Shown piece after piece: positions 37,554-46,902 of a DNA stretch of 64,000 bases. A program made the position numbers and the translations under genes. The stretch lies in assembly GCF_019655435.1 (NCBI RefSeq), contig NZ_BPFH01000002.1, positions 434,001-498,000 of the forward strand, in the 5' to 3' direction. A model generated the notes under the pieces. The model made no database searches. It was not told the DNA's origin and saw only the letters and a program-made list of their open reading frames with translations. The DNA is from Jannaschia pagri. GTDB taxonomy: Bacteria; Pseudomonadota; Alphaproteobacteria; Rhodobacterales; Rhodobacteraceae. Numbering within the stretch: position 1 is the first letter of the stretch; each line of letters begins with the position of its first letter.

Positions 37554-38101
37554 CTAGGTCGTTGGCAAGGTCTTCGCCCCTAACAGACCCTGAGTATCGC
37601 AGAGGGTGATCGTCCGTCCCGCCTGCCAGCGATAGAGCACGATGTTCATCCCATCGGGCGCCGCGTCCGGGGCAAAGCTGTTCACGCGCAGGCCATGATA
37701 GCCCTGCTTTATCGCCCAATCGGCCAAACGCTGGGTCAAGACTGGCAACCCGTCGTCCATCTGCCGCCGCCAGTTTGGATCGGCCAAGTCCTGCATGGAG
37801 ACGGACAGCGGCCCCGGACCTCGACGTCCGTCAGGTCCAACAAGCCCTCGATCTGCGAGGTAAACTGAACGAACACAGTCGGCTCCAGTGGCCCCGCTTG
37901 GCGGACCTCGGCGATGACCGCTTCGGCAGAGGTACACGGATAAAGGGCAGGCACCCCGGGGCGATTGAAACGTCCCCCGTACTTGCGTGCGCCCTCAGCA
38001 GAATAAGGCTCGTTTTGATACTTAATGCCAAGCCCCCGATACACAGGGTCGCGATGGCACACAGCATCGTCAGGCGTGGGCGCCTCGGCGGAATGCGTCA
38101 A
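37554..38101 (-). pseudogene. RES-domain toxin, frameshifted
   Basis: The RES domain is split between two frames. The first part reads YRGLGIKYQNEPYS, GARKYGGRFNRPG, and ends at IEGLLDLTDVEV. The rest, LSVSMQDLADPNWR followed by LTQRLADWAIKQGYHGL and the final RWQAG, continues in another frame. The break falls in a run of four G/C at 37812-37815; one more base would restore V-R-G-P-L-S and a full domain. RES toxins deplete NAD+. The only start visible in frame is a TTG at 38101 that overlaps the antitoxin gene. A sequencing error in the homopolymer cannot be excluded. Confidence 0.72.
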
Positions 38102-38390
38102 GATAATTCAGGACGCTACGCCCCCTGCCCTGCTCTAACAAATCACGCGCTGTATCATCGCCATACCCCGGCAGAGGTACCGTATTGATCCAATTAATGG
38201 CGTCTTCAATGCGTGGAAAACTGCCTTGGAGGTCGATGAGAACCGCGATGAACGCGCGGGCAAAGGCCTCGGCGGACTTTGTCGGTACTGTCACGACATG
38301 ACCCGCGCCGTTGTAGACAAACGGCAGCTCGAGCCGTTGATCACTGTTCGGAGCCGACGGAGCATGGCCGATGGGGCCAACCTCGATCAT
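38070..38390 (-). CDS. MbcA/ParS/Xre-type antitoxin (DUF2384)
   Basis: The product has 106 residues. The C-terminal half fits the DUF2384 toxin-binding domain (WINTVPLPGYGDDTARDLL, then VLNYLDAF). The N-terminal half is short, and a typical Xre helix-turn-helix is not obvious, so DNA binding is unsure. It overlaps the start of the RES gene by about 30 nt, as in RES-Xre toxin-antitoxin operons. GC content here is well below the surroundings (about 52 percent over one line counted), suggesting acquired DNA. Confidence 0.78.
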   Translation of the reverse strand: MIEVGPIGHAPSAPNSDQRLELPFVYNGAGHVVTVPTKSAEAFARAFIAVLIDLQGSFPRIEDAINWINTVPLPGYGDDTARDLLEQGRGRSVLNYLDAFRRGAHA

Positions 38391-38563
38391 CGGCGGCTGC
38401 CCAGCCTCAGGAAATGGAATGGGTCAAGTCAAATGACGCCTTACGCTTCTTGTGTTTGACGTAGGCTGTCACAATACGGTTGCAGAAGGGAAACACCGCA
38501 CGAAAGCGACAGAAATGCGCACAACTGTGCGATTTCACGGAGGTGGCTGGGCACCTCTCTGGG

Positions 38564-39550
38564 TCAGAGCATGGACGGAACCACTTGGTCCGGTGGCCTA
38601 TGCCCGTCCGCGAAGGTGCGCATATTGACCAAGACGCGCTCCCCCATCTCCAGTCGGGCCTCGCGCGTGGCACTGCCCATATGGGGGAGCAGCACCACGT
38701 TCGGCAGGTCGCGCAGACGCGGGTTCACCCCGCGCCCCCGTTCGTAGACGTCCAGGCCTGCGCCAGCCAGATCCCCCGCCCGCAGCATCCGCGTGAGGGC
38801 GTTTTCGTCGATAACCTCCCCCCGAGAGGTGTTCACCACAATGGCGGTCCGTTTCAGCAGCTTGAGCCGACGCGCGTTCAACAGGTGAAACGTTGCAGGC
38901 GTGTGGGGAGCGTTGACCGACAACACATCGACGCGGGCGAGCATCTGATCGAGGCTGTCCCAAAAGGTCGCCTCCAACGGCGCCTCCAACCCCTCATGAA
39001 GGCGGCGCCGGTTGTGGTAGTGCACAGACATGCCAAAGGCCCGCGCACGGGACGCCAGGGCCTGACCGATACGCCCCATGCCGAGGATCCCGAGGCGCTT
39101 GCCGCGCAGACGCATCCCCAACAACGCCTCCGGCGCCCAACCAGACCAGCCCTCGGACTGCATCTGCGCGATGCCCTCACCCATGCGACGGGCCGTGGAC
39201 AGGATCAGCGCCATGGTCATGTCCGCCGTGTCCTCGGTCAGGACGCCAGGCGTGTTGGACACCAGGATCCCACGCTGCCTCGCGGTGCTGACGTCGATAT
39301 GGTCGATGCCTGCCCCGTAATTCGCGATGAGCTTCAGTCGCGGCCCGGCCCCCCCGAGCAAAGGCGCGTCGATGACATCGGTGATCGTGGGCACCAGGAT
39401 ATCGGCCTCGGCCATGGCATCGGCCAGATCCGCCCGCGACATGGGGTGTTCGCTGTCGGAGAGGCGGACGTCGAACAACTCGCGCATCCGCGTCTCCACA
39501 GGTTCGGGCAAGCGTCGCGTGACGACAACACTCAGACGGCTCGTTGGCAC
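38564..39550 (-). CDS. D-isomer-specific 2-hydroxyacid dehydrogenase (glyoxylate reductase type)
   Basis: The product has 328 residues with a GTG start preceded by GGGGGAGGGG. The NAD(P)-binding motif is GILGMGRIGQALASRA. Catalytic residues are in NTSRGEVIDENAL (Arg), GLDVYERG with the following Glu, and LLPHMGSATREARLEM (His). The family reduces glyoxylate, hydroxypyruvate or related 2-oxoacids; NADPH preference is suggested by NRRR after the second strand. The exact substrate is uncertain. Confidence 0.92.
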   Translation of the reverse strand: MPTSRLSVVVTRRLPEPVETRMRELFDVRLSDSEHPMSRADLADAMAEADILVPTITDVIDAPLLGGAGPRLKLIANYGAGIDHIDVSTARQRGILVSNTPGVLTEDTADMTMALILSTARRMGEGIAQMQSEGWSGWAPEALLGMRLRGKRLGILGMGRIGQALASRARAFGMSVHYHNRRRLHEGLEAPLEATFWDSLDQMLARVDVLSVNAPHTPATFHLLNARRLKLLKRTAIVVNTSRGEVIDENALTRMLRAGDLAGAGLDVYERGRGVNPRLRDLPNVVLLPHMGSATREARLEMGERVLVNMRTFADGHRPPDQVVPSML

Positions 39551-39676
39551 GGGTTGGCCCCTCCCCCTTGGTCCTCGGCAGATAGTGATGGCATGGTAAC
39601 GCCAAGCGCAAGGGGCGTCAGACCCCGCATCGTAGTTGGCACATCAGGCAAAACCAAGAGGGGCGAGCAGGCTTCC

Positions 39677-40180
39677 ATGATAGGACGGATTTTGAGCGCG
39701 GTGTTGGTCGCGGGACTGGCGCTGAGTGCGCCGAAGGTGGCGATGGCAGAGGACCGGGGGCCGGTCACAAACCTGCCCCTGCCGCGGTATGTGTCCATGA
39801 AGGCCGCCGAGGGCTATGCCCGGCGCGGCCCCTCCAGCACCCATCGCATCGACTGGGTCTTTACCCGGCGGCATATGCCCCTGCGGATCGTCGCCGAATA
39901 TGGCCACTGGCGGCGCGTGCAAGACCGTGAAGGCGCCGGCGGCTGGATGCATTACTCGCTGCTGTCGGGGAACCGCACGGTTCTGGTGGAGGGCGAAGAG
40001 ACCGTCCTCTATCGCCAGCCCGCCACGGGCGGCGCCATGCGGGCGCGCCTGCAAGGTGGCGTGGTGGCCTGGCTGGATGAATGCGCCAACGGCTGGTGCA
40101 AGCTGTCCGTTGATGGGGTTGAGGGCTGGGCCCAGACCTCGGGCCTGTGGGGCGTGGCACAGGGCGAGGTGCGCGACTGA
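39677..40180 (+). CDS. secreted SH3-like domain protein
   Basis: The product has 167 residues with a signal peptide (MIGRILSAVLVAGLALSAPKVAMA). The mature protein is an SH3_4-type module with two repeats: YVSMKAAEGYARRGPS, then WRRVQDREGAGGWMHYSLLSG, and later GWCKLSVDGVEGW, in which Trp/Gly positions are conserved. Such proteins usually sit in the periplasm and may bind peptidoglycan peptides. The frame is open for 400 codons upstream in antisense to the dehydrogenase gene; the first ATG giving a signal peptide was taken. Confidence 0.88.
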   Translation: MIGRILSAVLVAGLALSAPKVAMAEDRGPVTNLPLPRYVSMKAAEGYARRGPSSTHRIDWVFTRRHMPLRIVAEYGHWRRVQDREGAGGWMHYSLLSGNRTVLVEGEETVLYRQPATGGAMRARLQGGVVAWLDECANGWCKLSVDGVEGWAQTSGLWGVAQGEVRD

Positions 40181-40237
40181 CCAAGGGCGGGGTCACGAGG
40201 CGGCGGACGGTCCCGCCACCTCCTGCGCGTCCGGGCG

Positions 40238-41086
40238 TCACTCCGGGGGCGCCGACGCCGCCAACGCGTCGTTGAAGACATCGGCCAGCGCCTGCCACAT
40301 GGCCTCCGTCCGCGCGGTCAGCAGGTAGCCTTCGGTCAAAGTCGGCGCATAGGCCGACCCATCCAGAAGACGCGCCACGGCCCCGGCCTCTTGCAGGATC
40401 AGGACACCCGCGCCGTGGTCCCAAACGTTCAACTTGCCATTCAGGCAGAAATCCACGCCCCCCAGGGCCTGCATCCGATATTCGTGCAGACTGGCGCCTA
40501 AGGAACTCGCGCGCCGGAAACGGTGGGTCGTGGCAGCAAGGGCGGGCTGGTGCCGCTCCGGGTAGAGATAGAACCCCACGCTCCCGCGCAGGGCGGAAAG
40601 CGGTGCCTCCGCCTGACTGATCGCCAAGGGTCGGGCTTTGCCGTTTCGCACGTAGGTCGCGCCTTGGCCGAGATGCGCTTCGACCCAATCATCAAAGCTC
40701 GGATCATAGAGAAGGCCCCATTGGGTCACCCCATCCTCGACCACCGACAGGATCACACCGTAATTGGCCAGCCCATGGGCGAAGTTCCAAGTGCCGTCGA
40801 TGGGGTCGATGACGGTCACGCGCCCGGTGCCAACCGTTGCCAGCAGGCTGGGGTCGGCGCTCACGGCCTCCTCCCCCACGACGGTGTCGCCCGGCAGGAT
40901 CTCGTGGATGCGCGCGGTCAAGGCGTCCTCGGCCGCGCGGTCGGCAACCGTCACCAAGTCATCGAAGGTGGTTTTGGCGTCGATGTCACCGTCGCCTAGG
41001 TTGCGAAAGCGCGGCAGGATTTCGGTCGCGGCCACATCGCGTACAGCGTCGATCAACGCGCGCGTCTGGTCTGGGGTCAGGGGCAT
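40238..41086 (-). CDS. inositol monophosphatase family phosphatase
   Basis: The product has 282 residues. The metal-binding blocks are GEEAV, DPIDGTWNFAHGL and the later WDHGAGVLILQEAG. The family includes inositol monophosphatase, histidinol phosphatase (HisN) and PAP phosphatase. The sequence alone does not decide between them. A PAPS-using sulfotransferase gene is 3 kb away, so PAP removal is possible but speculative. The ATG after AAGGATC was selected; the open frame extends 25 codons further. Confidence 0.87.
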   Translation of the reverse strand: MPLTPDQTRALIDAVRDVAATEILPRFRNLGDGDIDAKTTFDDLVTVADRAAEDALTARIHEILPGDTVVGEEAVSADPSLLATVGTGRVTVIDPIDGTWNFAHGLANYGVILSVVEDGVTQWGLLYDPSFDDWVEAHLGQGATYVRNGKARPLAISQAEAPLSALRGSVGFYLYPERHQPALAATTHRFRRASSLGASLHEYRMQALGGVDFCLNGKLNVWDHGAGVLILQEAGAVARLLDGSAYAPTLTEGYLLTARTEAMWQALADVFNDALAASAPPE

Positions 41087-41176
41087 CGGCGGATCCTTGC
41101 GCAGTAGGGTTTTCCAGTCTTTGGCGGGCGCGCGCCCGACCTTAGATTGCGCATCATTCACCCGAAGGAGATTGCC

Positions 41177-41329
41177 ATGACAAGGATTCCAGAGGTCCGT
41201 TACATAGATTTCACAACGCTGATCGACCTACTCGGCGGCGGTTTGGATGACATGAAACCGCAGGCTCCCACCAAAGTGGCGCATCCTGCGCGCACCCCGG
41301 CCAACGACGGGACGGCGGACGCAGCCTAA
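41177..41329 (+). CDS. small 50-residue protein, function unknown
   Basis: A short frame begins 7 nt after a strong GAAGGAG and encodes a soluble peptide with a hydrophobic patch (YIDFTTLIDLLGGGLDD) and a Pro/Ala-rich end. No domain was recognised. The good ribosome site and position, divergent from the phosphatase gene, support it; the small size leaves room for doubt. Confidence 0.55.
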   Translation: MTRIPEVRYIDFTTLIDLLGGGLDDMKPQAPTKVAHPARTPANDGTADAA

Positions 41330-41359
41330 GGCTGCCCCGCCCCCCGTCGCGCAAGGCGG

Positions 41360-43378
41360 TCACGCCGCCGTATCGAGGCCACGCCCCTTCAGAAGCGCAT
41401 CGACACCGGGCAACCGCCCCCGGAACGCCGTATAAAGCGCTGTCGCGTCACGTGACCCACCGGTCGACAGGATGTTTTCTTCCAACCGACGGGCCAGCGC
41501 AGGATCGAAGGCATCCCCGACCTCCTCAAAGGCCGCGAAGGCATCGGCATCCATGACCTCTGACCACATATAGCTGTAGTAGCCAGAGGAATAGCCGTCG
41601 CCCGTGAACACATGGGCAAAGTGGGGCGTGGCGTGGCGCATACGGATGGCGCGGGGCATCCCAATGGTTTCCAACACTTCCGCCTGTTTCTGCATGGGAT
41701 CAGCGGGCGCCGGTCCATCGTGGAACGCCAGATCGACCAGAGCACTGGCCACGTATTCCACGGTCGCAAAGCCCATGTCGTAGGTCGAGGCCCGCAGCAG
41801 TCGGTCGCGCAACGCATCGGGCATGGCCTCGCCGGTGTCCGCGTGGGTCGCGAACTCGGCCAAGACCTCCGGCACCTCCAACCAGTGTTCGTACAACTGA
41901 GAGGGTAGCTCCACGAAATCCCGCGCAACGCTGGTCCCGCTCACCGACTGATAGGTGACGTTGGACAGCATCTGGTGGAGCGCATGGCCGAACTCATGAA
42001 AAAGTGTTCGCGCATCATCGTAGGACAGAAGCGCCGGGTCCCCTTTTGCGAAGTTGCAGACGTTCACGACGATCGGGCGGATGTCCCCGTCCAGCTTTGA
42101 TTGGGACCGCATCGCACTGCACCAGGCGCCAGACCGTTTGGAGGACCGGGCGAAGTAGTCCCCCAGGAAGACAGCCACATGCTCGCCGTTGCGCGTCACC
42201 TCCCAGCCGCGCACGTCCGGGTGGTAGAATGGCCCGTCGAGGGGCGAAAACTCCAAACCAAACAACCGGTTTGCCGTGGCGAACTGCGCCTCGATCATGC
42301 GATCCAATTGGAAGTACGGCTTCAGCTCCGCTTCGTCCAAATCGTGCAAGGCAAGTCGCCGCTTTTCCGCGTAGTAGCGCCAATCCCATGGCTCCAACGG
42401 ACCAACGATTCCGTCCTCCCGCGCCATGCGGGCCAAATGTTCCGCGTCGGCGAGGGCAGCTGTACGGGCGGGATGCCAGACCTTCATCAGCAAGTCGCGC
42501 ACGGCCTCAGGGGTGCCGGCCATCTCGGTCTCTAACTTATACGCCGCGAAGGTGTCGTAGCCGAGCAACGTCGCCCGCTCCGCCCGTAAGCGCAGCACCT
42601 CCGCCGCGATGTCGCGATTGTCCGTCTCGCCCCCGTTTGCGCCCCGCGCCGTCCAAGCCTCGTAGGCTTTTTCCCGCAGGTCACGGCGGGGCGAAAACTG
42701 CAGGAACGGCACGATCAGAGAGCGGTTGAGCGTCACGACAGGACCGGGCCTGTCCCGCTCCGCCCCGGCGGCGCGGGCGGCGTCTTTGACGAACGTGGGC
42801 AGGCCGTCGAGGTCCTCTTCGCTCAGATCCATGAACCAATCGCGTTCATCCGAGAGCAGGTTCTGCGCAAACGATGTGCCGAGCGTGGCGAGGCGGGCTT
42901 TGACCTCGGTCAGCCGCGTGGCGTCCGCGCCTTCCAACGCGGCCCCCGCGCGCACAAAACTGCGGCGAGTCAGCATCAGAACACGGGCTTGTTCGTCCGT
43001 CAGGTCGAGGGTGTCGCGCCGGTCCCAGAGATCTTCGACACGGGCGAACAATTTGGAATTGTTCGTAATTTCCGAGCTATAGGCCGACAGTTTGGGGGCG
43101 AGATCGCGCTGCAATGCCTCCCGCGCAGGGGTGCTGTCCGCGCCCGCTAGGTTGTAGAATACGCCAGCCACCCGGTCGAGCAACGCGTCAGCCCGTTCCA
43201 ATGCGTCGATGGTGTTCTCAAATGTCGGCGTGTCGGGATTATCCGCAATCGCTGCAATGGCTCGGCGCCCCTCCTCCATCGCGTGCTCCATCGCGGGGCC
43301 AAAGTCCTCGTCGCTGATCTCGGCGAAGGGTGGCAGGGCGAAAGGGGCGGTCCAATCAGTGAGCAGCGGGTTGGTCAT
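41360..43378 (-). CDS. M3 family metallopeptidase (oligopeptidase A / Dcp type)
   Basis: The product has 672 residues, as expected for oligopeptidase A or peptidyl-dipeptidase Dcp. The zinc site is HEFGH at residues 461-465 within TLFHEFGHALHQML, and the C-terminal part has the M3 pattern ending in GYSSGYYSYMWSEV. It is cytosolic and degrades oligopeptides such as signal-peptide fragments. The ATG preceded by AAAGGAGAC was used instead of a frame start 42 codons upstream. Confidence 0.94.
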   Translation of the reverse strand: MTNPLLTDWTAPFALPPFAEISDEDFGPAMEHAMEEGRRAIAAIADNPDTPTFENTIDALERADALLDRVAGVFYNLAGADSTPAREALQRDLAPKLSAYSSEITNNSKLFARVEDLWDRRDTLDLTDEQARVLMLTRRSFVRAGAALEGADATRLTEVKARLATLGTSFAQNLLSDERDWFMDLSEEDLDGLPTFVKDAARAAGAERDRPGPVVTLNRSLIVPFLQFSPRRDLREKAYEAWTARGANGGETDNRDIAAEVLRLRAERATLLGYDTFAAYKLETEMAGTPEAVRDLLMKVWHPARTAALADAEHLARMAREDGIVGPLEPWDWRYYAEKRRLALHDLDEAELKPYFQLDRMIEAQFATANRLFGLEFSPLDGPFYHPDVRGWEVTRNGEHVAVFLGDYFARSSKRSGAWCSAMRSQSKLDGDIRPIVVNVCNFAKGDPALLSYDDARTLFHEFGHALHQMLSNVTYQSVSGTSVARDFVELPSQLYEHWLEVPEVLAEFATHADTGEAMPDALRDRLLRASTYDMGFATVEYVASALVDLAFHDGPAPADPMQKQAEVLETIGMPRAIRMRHATPHFAHVFTGDGYSSGYYSYMWSEVMDADAFAAFEEVGDAFDPALARRLEENILSTGGSRDATALYTAFRGRLPGVDALLKGRGLDTAA

Positions 43379-43520
43379 GGGTGTCTCCTTTCGTCCAGAT
43401 GTAGGGTGTCGTTGAGGGGTGATCCACGGGTGATCTCGGGGGGATCCCCGTCGGATGTATATGCGGAGGGCGGATCGTCTGATTTCATGGCCGAGCACGA
43501 ACACATGTCAGGAGCCAGCC

Positions 43521-43946
43521 ATGTCCACCAACTGGAGCATTCACCACGTCAACCTGGAGGCCCGCGACGTCCGCGCCACCGCCGCCTTCTATGGAACGAT
43601 CCTTGGGATGCAGCAGGCCGATTGGGTGTTCCCGGCGTCGCGCGGGTATTTACCGGGCGCCCCGGACAAGCTGGCTCTGATGGCGGACGGGCGCGACAGC
43701 CATTCCGGCCTGCACCTGATCGCGCCGGATGAGACGTTCGCGGAAAAGAACGGGCTGGCCTTCAACCCGTCGATTGGCGGGCATGTGGCCATTCAGGTGG
43801 ACGACCTAGACGCGGTGATCGCCCGGCTGCGTGCGGCGGGGATCCGGCATTCGGTGACAGGCGAGTTCGCCATCCCCGGGTTGCGACACGTCTACGTGGA
43901 GGACCCGTCGGGGAATTTGGTGGAGGTGAATGGAGCCGTCGGCTGA
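43521..43946 (+). CDS. VOC/glyoxalase-like protein
   Basis: The product has 141 residues with the paired beta-alpha-beta-beta-beta modules of the vicinal oxygen chelate superfamily: SIHHVNLEARDVRATAAFY at the start and GGHVAIQVDDLDAVIARL in the second module, closing with VYVEDPSGNLVEVNG. Metal-ligand positions are His near the start, His in GGHVAI and Glu in LVEV. The specific reaction (lyase, dioxygenase or isomerase) cannot be told. The ATG after CAGGAG was chosen. Confidence 0.88.
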   Translation: MSTNWSIHHVNLEARDVRATAAFYGTILGMQQADWVFPASRGYLPGAPDKLALMADGRDSHSGLHLIAPDETFAEKNGLAFNPSIGGHVAIQVDDLDAVIARLRAAGIRHSVTGEFAIPGLRHVYVEDPSGNLVEVNGAVG

Positions 43947-44193
43947 TTGCTATGTCGTTGTAGCCCGCCCACAGAAGCGGCCGGGCGGACAAGCGGATGT
44001 GCCTTACGCACGCCCATCGGGATACCGTGTTAAGACGGGGCGTCCGACAATCGCGAGCCGATGGCGTGGCATGGCCGGGGCCCGAAGTCGCTATCGGGTT
44101 TTTCCATAGGCCATTGCCGTGCGATAAGCGGCTTTGGATCATCGCCGTTGGGACGTCTCATTGACGTTGCCGACGCCCCTGACCCAATGCGCA

Positions 44194-44670
44194 CTAACCG
44201 GCGAGGCGCACGTGAGCGGTTTTGTCAGCCACCTCTTCCGCCGGATCCTGACCGAGCAACGCCTTGATGCCGGTCACGATTGACGATCCGTCTTCCCATA
44301 GTTGGGCTTCGCGCAGATCGTAGCGTCCGAGCGCCAAATTGGGATCATGCTTGCCGTCATACCAAGCGGCCACCTGAGCATTCCACAACCGTTCAATGAC
44401 ATCGTGGTCATTGTCGAGCGTGAGTGTCCCACTGGCAGACGCCCAAAAGTCGTGGCCCTTAGCAACAAAGGTCATCGTCGCGGCACGCGGGCCGGATTTC
44501 AGCACCTGCCCGATGTCGGTATCATAGGTCGTGAAGAACCAAATGGGCGATGCATTGTCTTCGAACGCCGCGTGCATGGGGCGCGGCAAGGCGCCCTCAG
44601 TCGCCAGAAAAACGGTATGGTCTTTGGCGAGATGTTTCCAGAACTTGGCTTCGAGTTCTTGCGGGGTCAT
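44194..44670 (-). CDS. pyridoxamine 5'-phosphate oxidase family protein (general stress type)
   Basis: The product has 158 residues: KFWKHLAKDHTVFLATE, PIWFFTTYDTDIGQVLKSG and ASASGTLTLDNDHDVIERLWN belong to the PNPOx-like split-barrel family that includes the general stress protein 26 group. Binding of flavin (FMN or F420-like) is expected from the fold, but the substrate is unknown. The ATG after GGAGGGC on the reverse strand was chosen; the longer frame upstream has no family similarity. Confidence 0.87.
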   Translation of the reverse strand: MTPQELEAKFWKHLAKDHTVFLATEGALPRPMHAAFEDNASPIWFFTTYDTDIGQVLKSGPRAATMTFVAKGHDFWASASGTLTLDNDHDVIERLWNAQVAAWYDGKHDPNLALGRYDLREAQLWEDGSSIVTGIKALLGQDPAEEVADKTAHVRLAG

Positions 44671-44876
44671 GCAGCCCTCCTGTCCAGTTGCGTTACGATG
44701 GCAACGTGGACAGGCGCGAAGTGGTTCCGGTCTTGTTGGTTTATGTGATCGCGCGGGAAGGCAGCCGGTGATAGGCGACGGCCTGTGAGGCCACCGTCCA
44801 CACGCGCACACCACGGTCGTAGGCGTCTGCCGGTAAGCCTTGCGGACCCTACCCTCGTCAGCGCGCAGTGGGACCG

Positions 44877-46691
44877 TCAGCCATCCATTTTGAGTGCGTT
44901 GATAAACGCCGACTGCGGGATCTCTACCTTCCCAAACTGGCGCATCTTCTTCTTACCGGCCTTCTGCTTTTCCAGCAGTTTCTTCTTCCGGGTCGCGTCA
45001 CCGCCGTAGCACTTGGCCGTCACGTCTTTGCGCATGGCCGACAAGGTCTCTCGCGCCACGACGCGGCCACCAATCGCCGCTTGGATCGGGATTTTGAACA
45101 TGTGGCGGGGGATCAGCTCCTTGAGCTTTTCGACCATGGCGCGGCCCCGGGTTTCGGCGCGGTCGCGGTGGACCATCATGGAGAGCGCGTCCACAGGCTC
45201 TTCGTTCACGAGGACCTGCATTTTGACCAAGTAGTCTTCGCGGTAGCCGATCATCTGGTAATCGAAGGAGGCGTAACCCTTCGTTACGGATTTCAACCTA
45301 TCGTAGAAATCGAAAACAACTTCATTGAGGGGCAGATCGTACACAACCATGGCGCGGGGGCCGGCGTAGGTGAGGTCCAGTTGGATGCCCCGGCGATCCT
45401 GGCACAGCTTGAGAACGTCGCCCAGGTATTCATCGGGCACGAGGATCGTGGCTTTGATGCGCGGCTCCTCCACGTGGTCGACATGGGTCAGGTCGGGCAT
45501 GTCGGCGGGATTGTGGAGTTCGATGATCTCGGGCGCCTCCCCCTCCTTGGTGCGCATGTGGATGTGATAGACGACGGAGGGGGCAGTTGTGATCAGGTCG
45601 ATATCATACTCACGCTCCAACCGGTCGCGGATGACCTCCAGGTGCAGAAGCCCGAGGAAACCGCAGCGGAAGCCGAACCCCAGCGCGGCGGAGCTTTCGA
45701 CCTCATGGCTGAAGGACGCGTCGTTGAGGGCGAGTTTTTCGATGGCATCCCGAAGGTCCTCGAATTGGGCGCTATCCACCGGGAAGAGGCCGCAGAACAC
45801 CACCGGCTGGGACGGGGCGAAGCCGGGCAGCGCATCTGTGGTGCCGCCCTTTTCGTGGGTGATCGTGTCGCCCACGCGGGTGTCGCGCACCTGTTTAATG
45901 GAGGCCGTCAGGAAGCCGATTTCGCCCGGGCCCAACTCGTCCACGGCGGTCATGGCGGGGCGGAACACGCCGATGCGGTCCACGTGATGGACGGTGCCGT
46001 TGGACAGGAACTTGACGCGCTCGCCTTTCTTCAGCTTGCCGTCCACGACCCGGATCAAGACGATCACGCCGAGGTAGGCGTCGTACCAGCTGTCCACCAG
46101 CATGGCCTTGAGCGGCGCGTCGGGGTCGCCCGCGGGGGCGGGCAGTTTGTCGACGATGGCTTGCAACGTCTCGCGGATCCCCTCGCCCGTTTTGGCGGAG
46201 ACCAGCAGGGCATCGGTCGCGTCGATGCCGATGACGTCCTCGATCTGCTCGGCCACGCGCTCCGGCTCGGACGCGGGCAAGTCGATCTTGTTGAGAACAG
46301 GGACGATTTCGTGGTCGGCGTCGATAGCCTGATAGACGTTGGCGAGGGTCTGCGCCTCGACGCCTTGGGTGCTGTCGACGACCAAGAGCGATCCCTCGAC
46401 CGCGCGCATGGACCGGGACACTTCATAGGCGAAATCCACGTGACCGGGGGTGTCGATCAAGTTCAGCACATAGTCCTGACCGTCCTCGGCGGTAAACTCG
46501 ATCCGAACGGTGTTGGCTTTGATCGTGATCCCGCGCTCCCGCTCGATATCCATGCTATCGAGCAGCTGTTCCTTCATGTCGCGGCTTGCCACCGTGTTCG
46601 TCTCCTGGATGAGACGGTCGGCGAGGGTCGATTTGCCATGGTCGATATGGGCGACGATGGAAAAGTTCCGAATGCGGGACAGGTCGGTCAT
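44877..46691 (-). CDS. lepA: elongation factor 4 (LepA)
   Basis: This 604-residue translational GTPase can back-translocate or remodel stalled ribosomes. G motifs are clear: AHIDHGKST (G1), DTPGHVDF (G3), NKIDLP (G4), and the C-terminal LepA-specific domain with KRGEEALG-like features is replaced by the usual [18 protein letters not shown] near the end. The start [10 protein letters not shown] matches other LepA proteins, and an earlier ATG 25 codons upstream is less likely. It is divergent from a histidine kinase gene across 211 nt. Confidence 0.97.
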   Translation of the reverse strand: MTDLSRIRNFSIVAHIDHGKSTLADRLIQETNTVASRDMKEQLLDSMDIERERGITIKANTVRIEFTAEDGQDYVLNLIDTPGHVDFAYEVSRSMRAVEGSLLVVDSTQGVEAQTLANVYQAIDADHEIVPVLNKIDLPASEPERVAEQIEDVIGIDATDALLVSAKTGEGIRETLQAIVDKLPAPAGDPDAPLKAMLVDSWYDAYLGVIVLIRVVDGKLKKGERVKFLSNGTVHHVDRIGVFRPAMTAVDELGPGEIGFLTASIKQVRDTRVGDTITHEKGGTTDALPGFAPSQPVVFCGLFPVDSAQFEDLRDAIEKLALNDASFSHEVESSAALGFGFRCGFLGLLHLEVIRDRLEREYDIDLITTAPSVVYHIHMRTKEGEAPEIIELHNPADMPDLTHVDHVEEPRIKATILVPDEYLGDVLKLCQDRRGIQLDLTYAGPRAMVVYDLPLNEVVFDFYDRLKSVTKGYASFDYQMIGYREDYLVKMQVLVNEEPVDALSMMVHRDRAETRGRAMVEKLKELIPRHMFKIPIQAAIGGRVVARETLSAMRKDVTAKCYGGDATRKKKLLEKQKAGKKKMRQFGKVEIPQSAFINALKMDG

Positions 46692-46843
46692 GGATTGCGC
46701 GGCCTTAGGATACGAGCGTTTGGCCGGAGATATACCGCAGGCGGGGGCGCGGAAAGGGGTGCTCATGTCGCGGAACCCCGCAAACTGGCGGTCAGCGCCG
46801 CTCGTGCCTCCGCCAGAACCGGGGAAGGCGACCGTAAAATGTA

Positions 46844-46871
46844 TTGTCGGACCTCAATTTACACGTATAAG
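46844..46871 (+). promoter_or_regulatory. candidate sigma-70-type promoter of the histidine kinase operon
   Basis: A TTGTCG -35-like hexamer and a TATAAG -10-like hexamer are 16 nt apart in the AT-rich part of the lepA/kinase divergent region. The -10 element ends 31 nt before the kinase ATG. The match is by eye. Confidence 0.5.
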
Positions 46872-46902
46872 TTGCACATCACTTGCGAAGGATCCGGGGG
46901 CC

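Noticed and set aside
37831-38067. 78-codon reverse frame inside the RES pseudogene starting at an ATG
   Set aside because: It is in a third frame that encodes neither RES half, and only its ATG position is attractive.
46820-46902. EcfG-type (GGAAC-N-CGTT) promoter before the HWE kinase
   Set aside because: A GGACC occurs but no CGTT at 16-18 nt; a sigma-70-like pair fits better.
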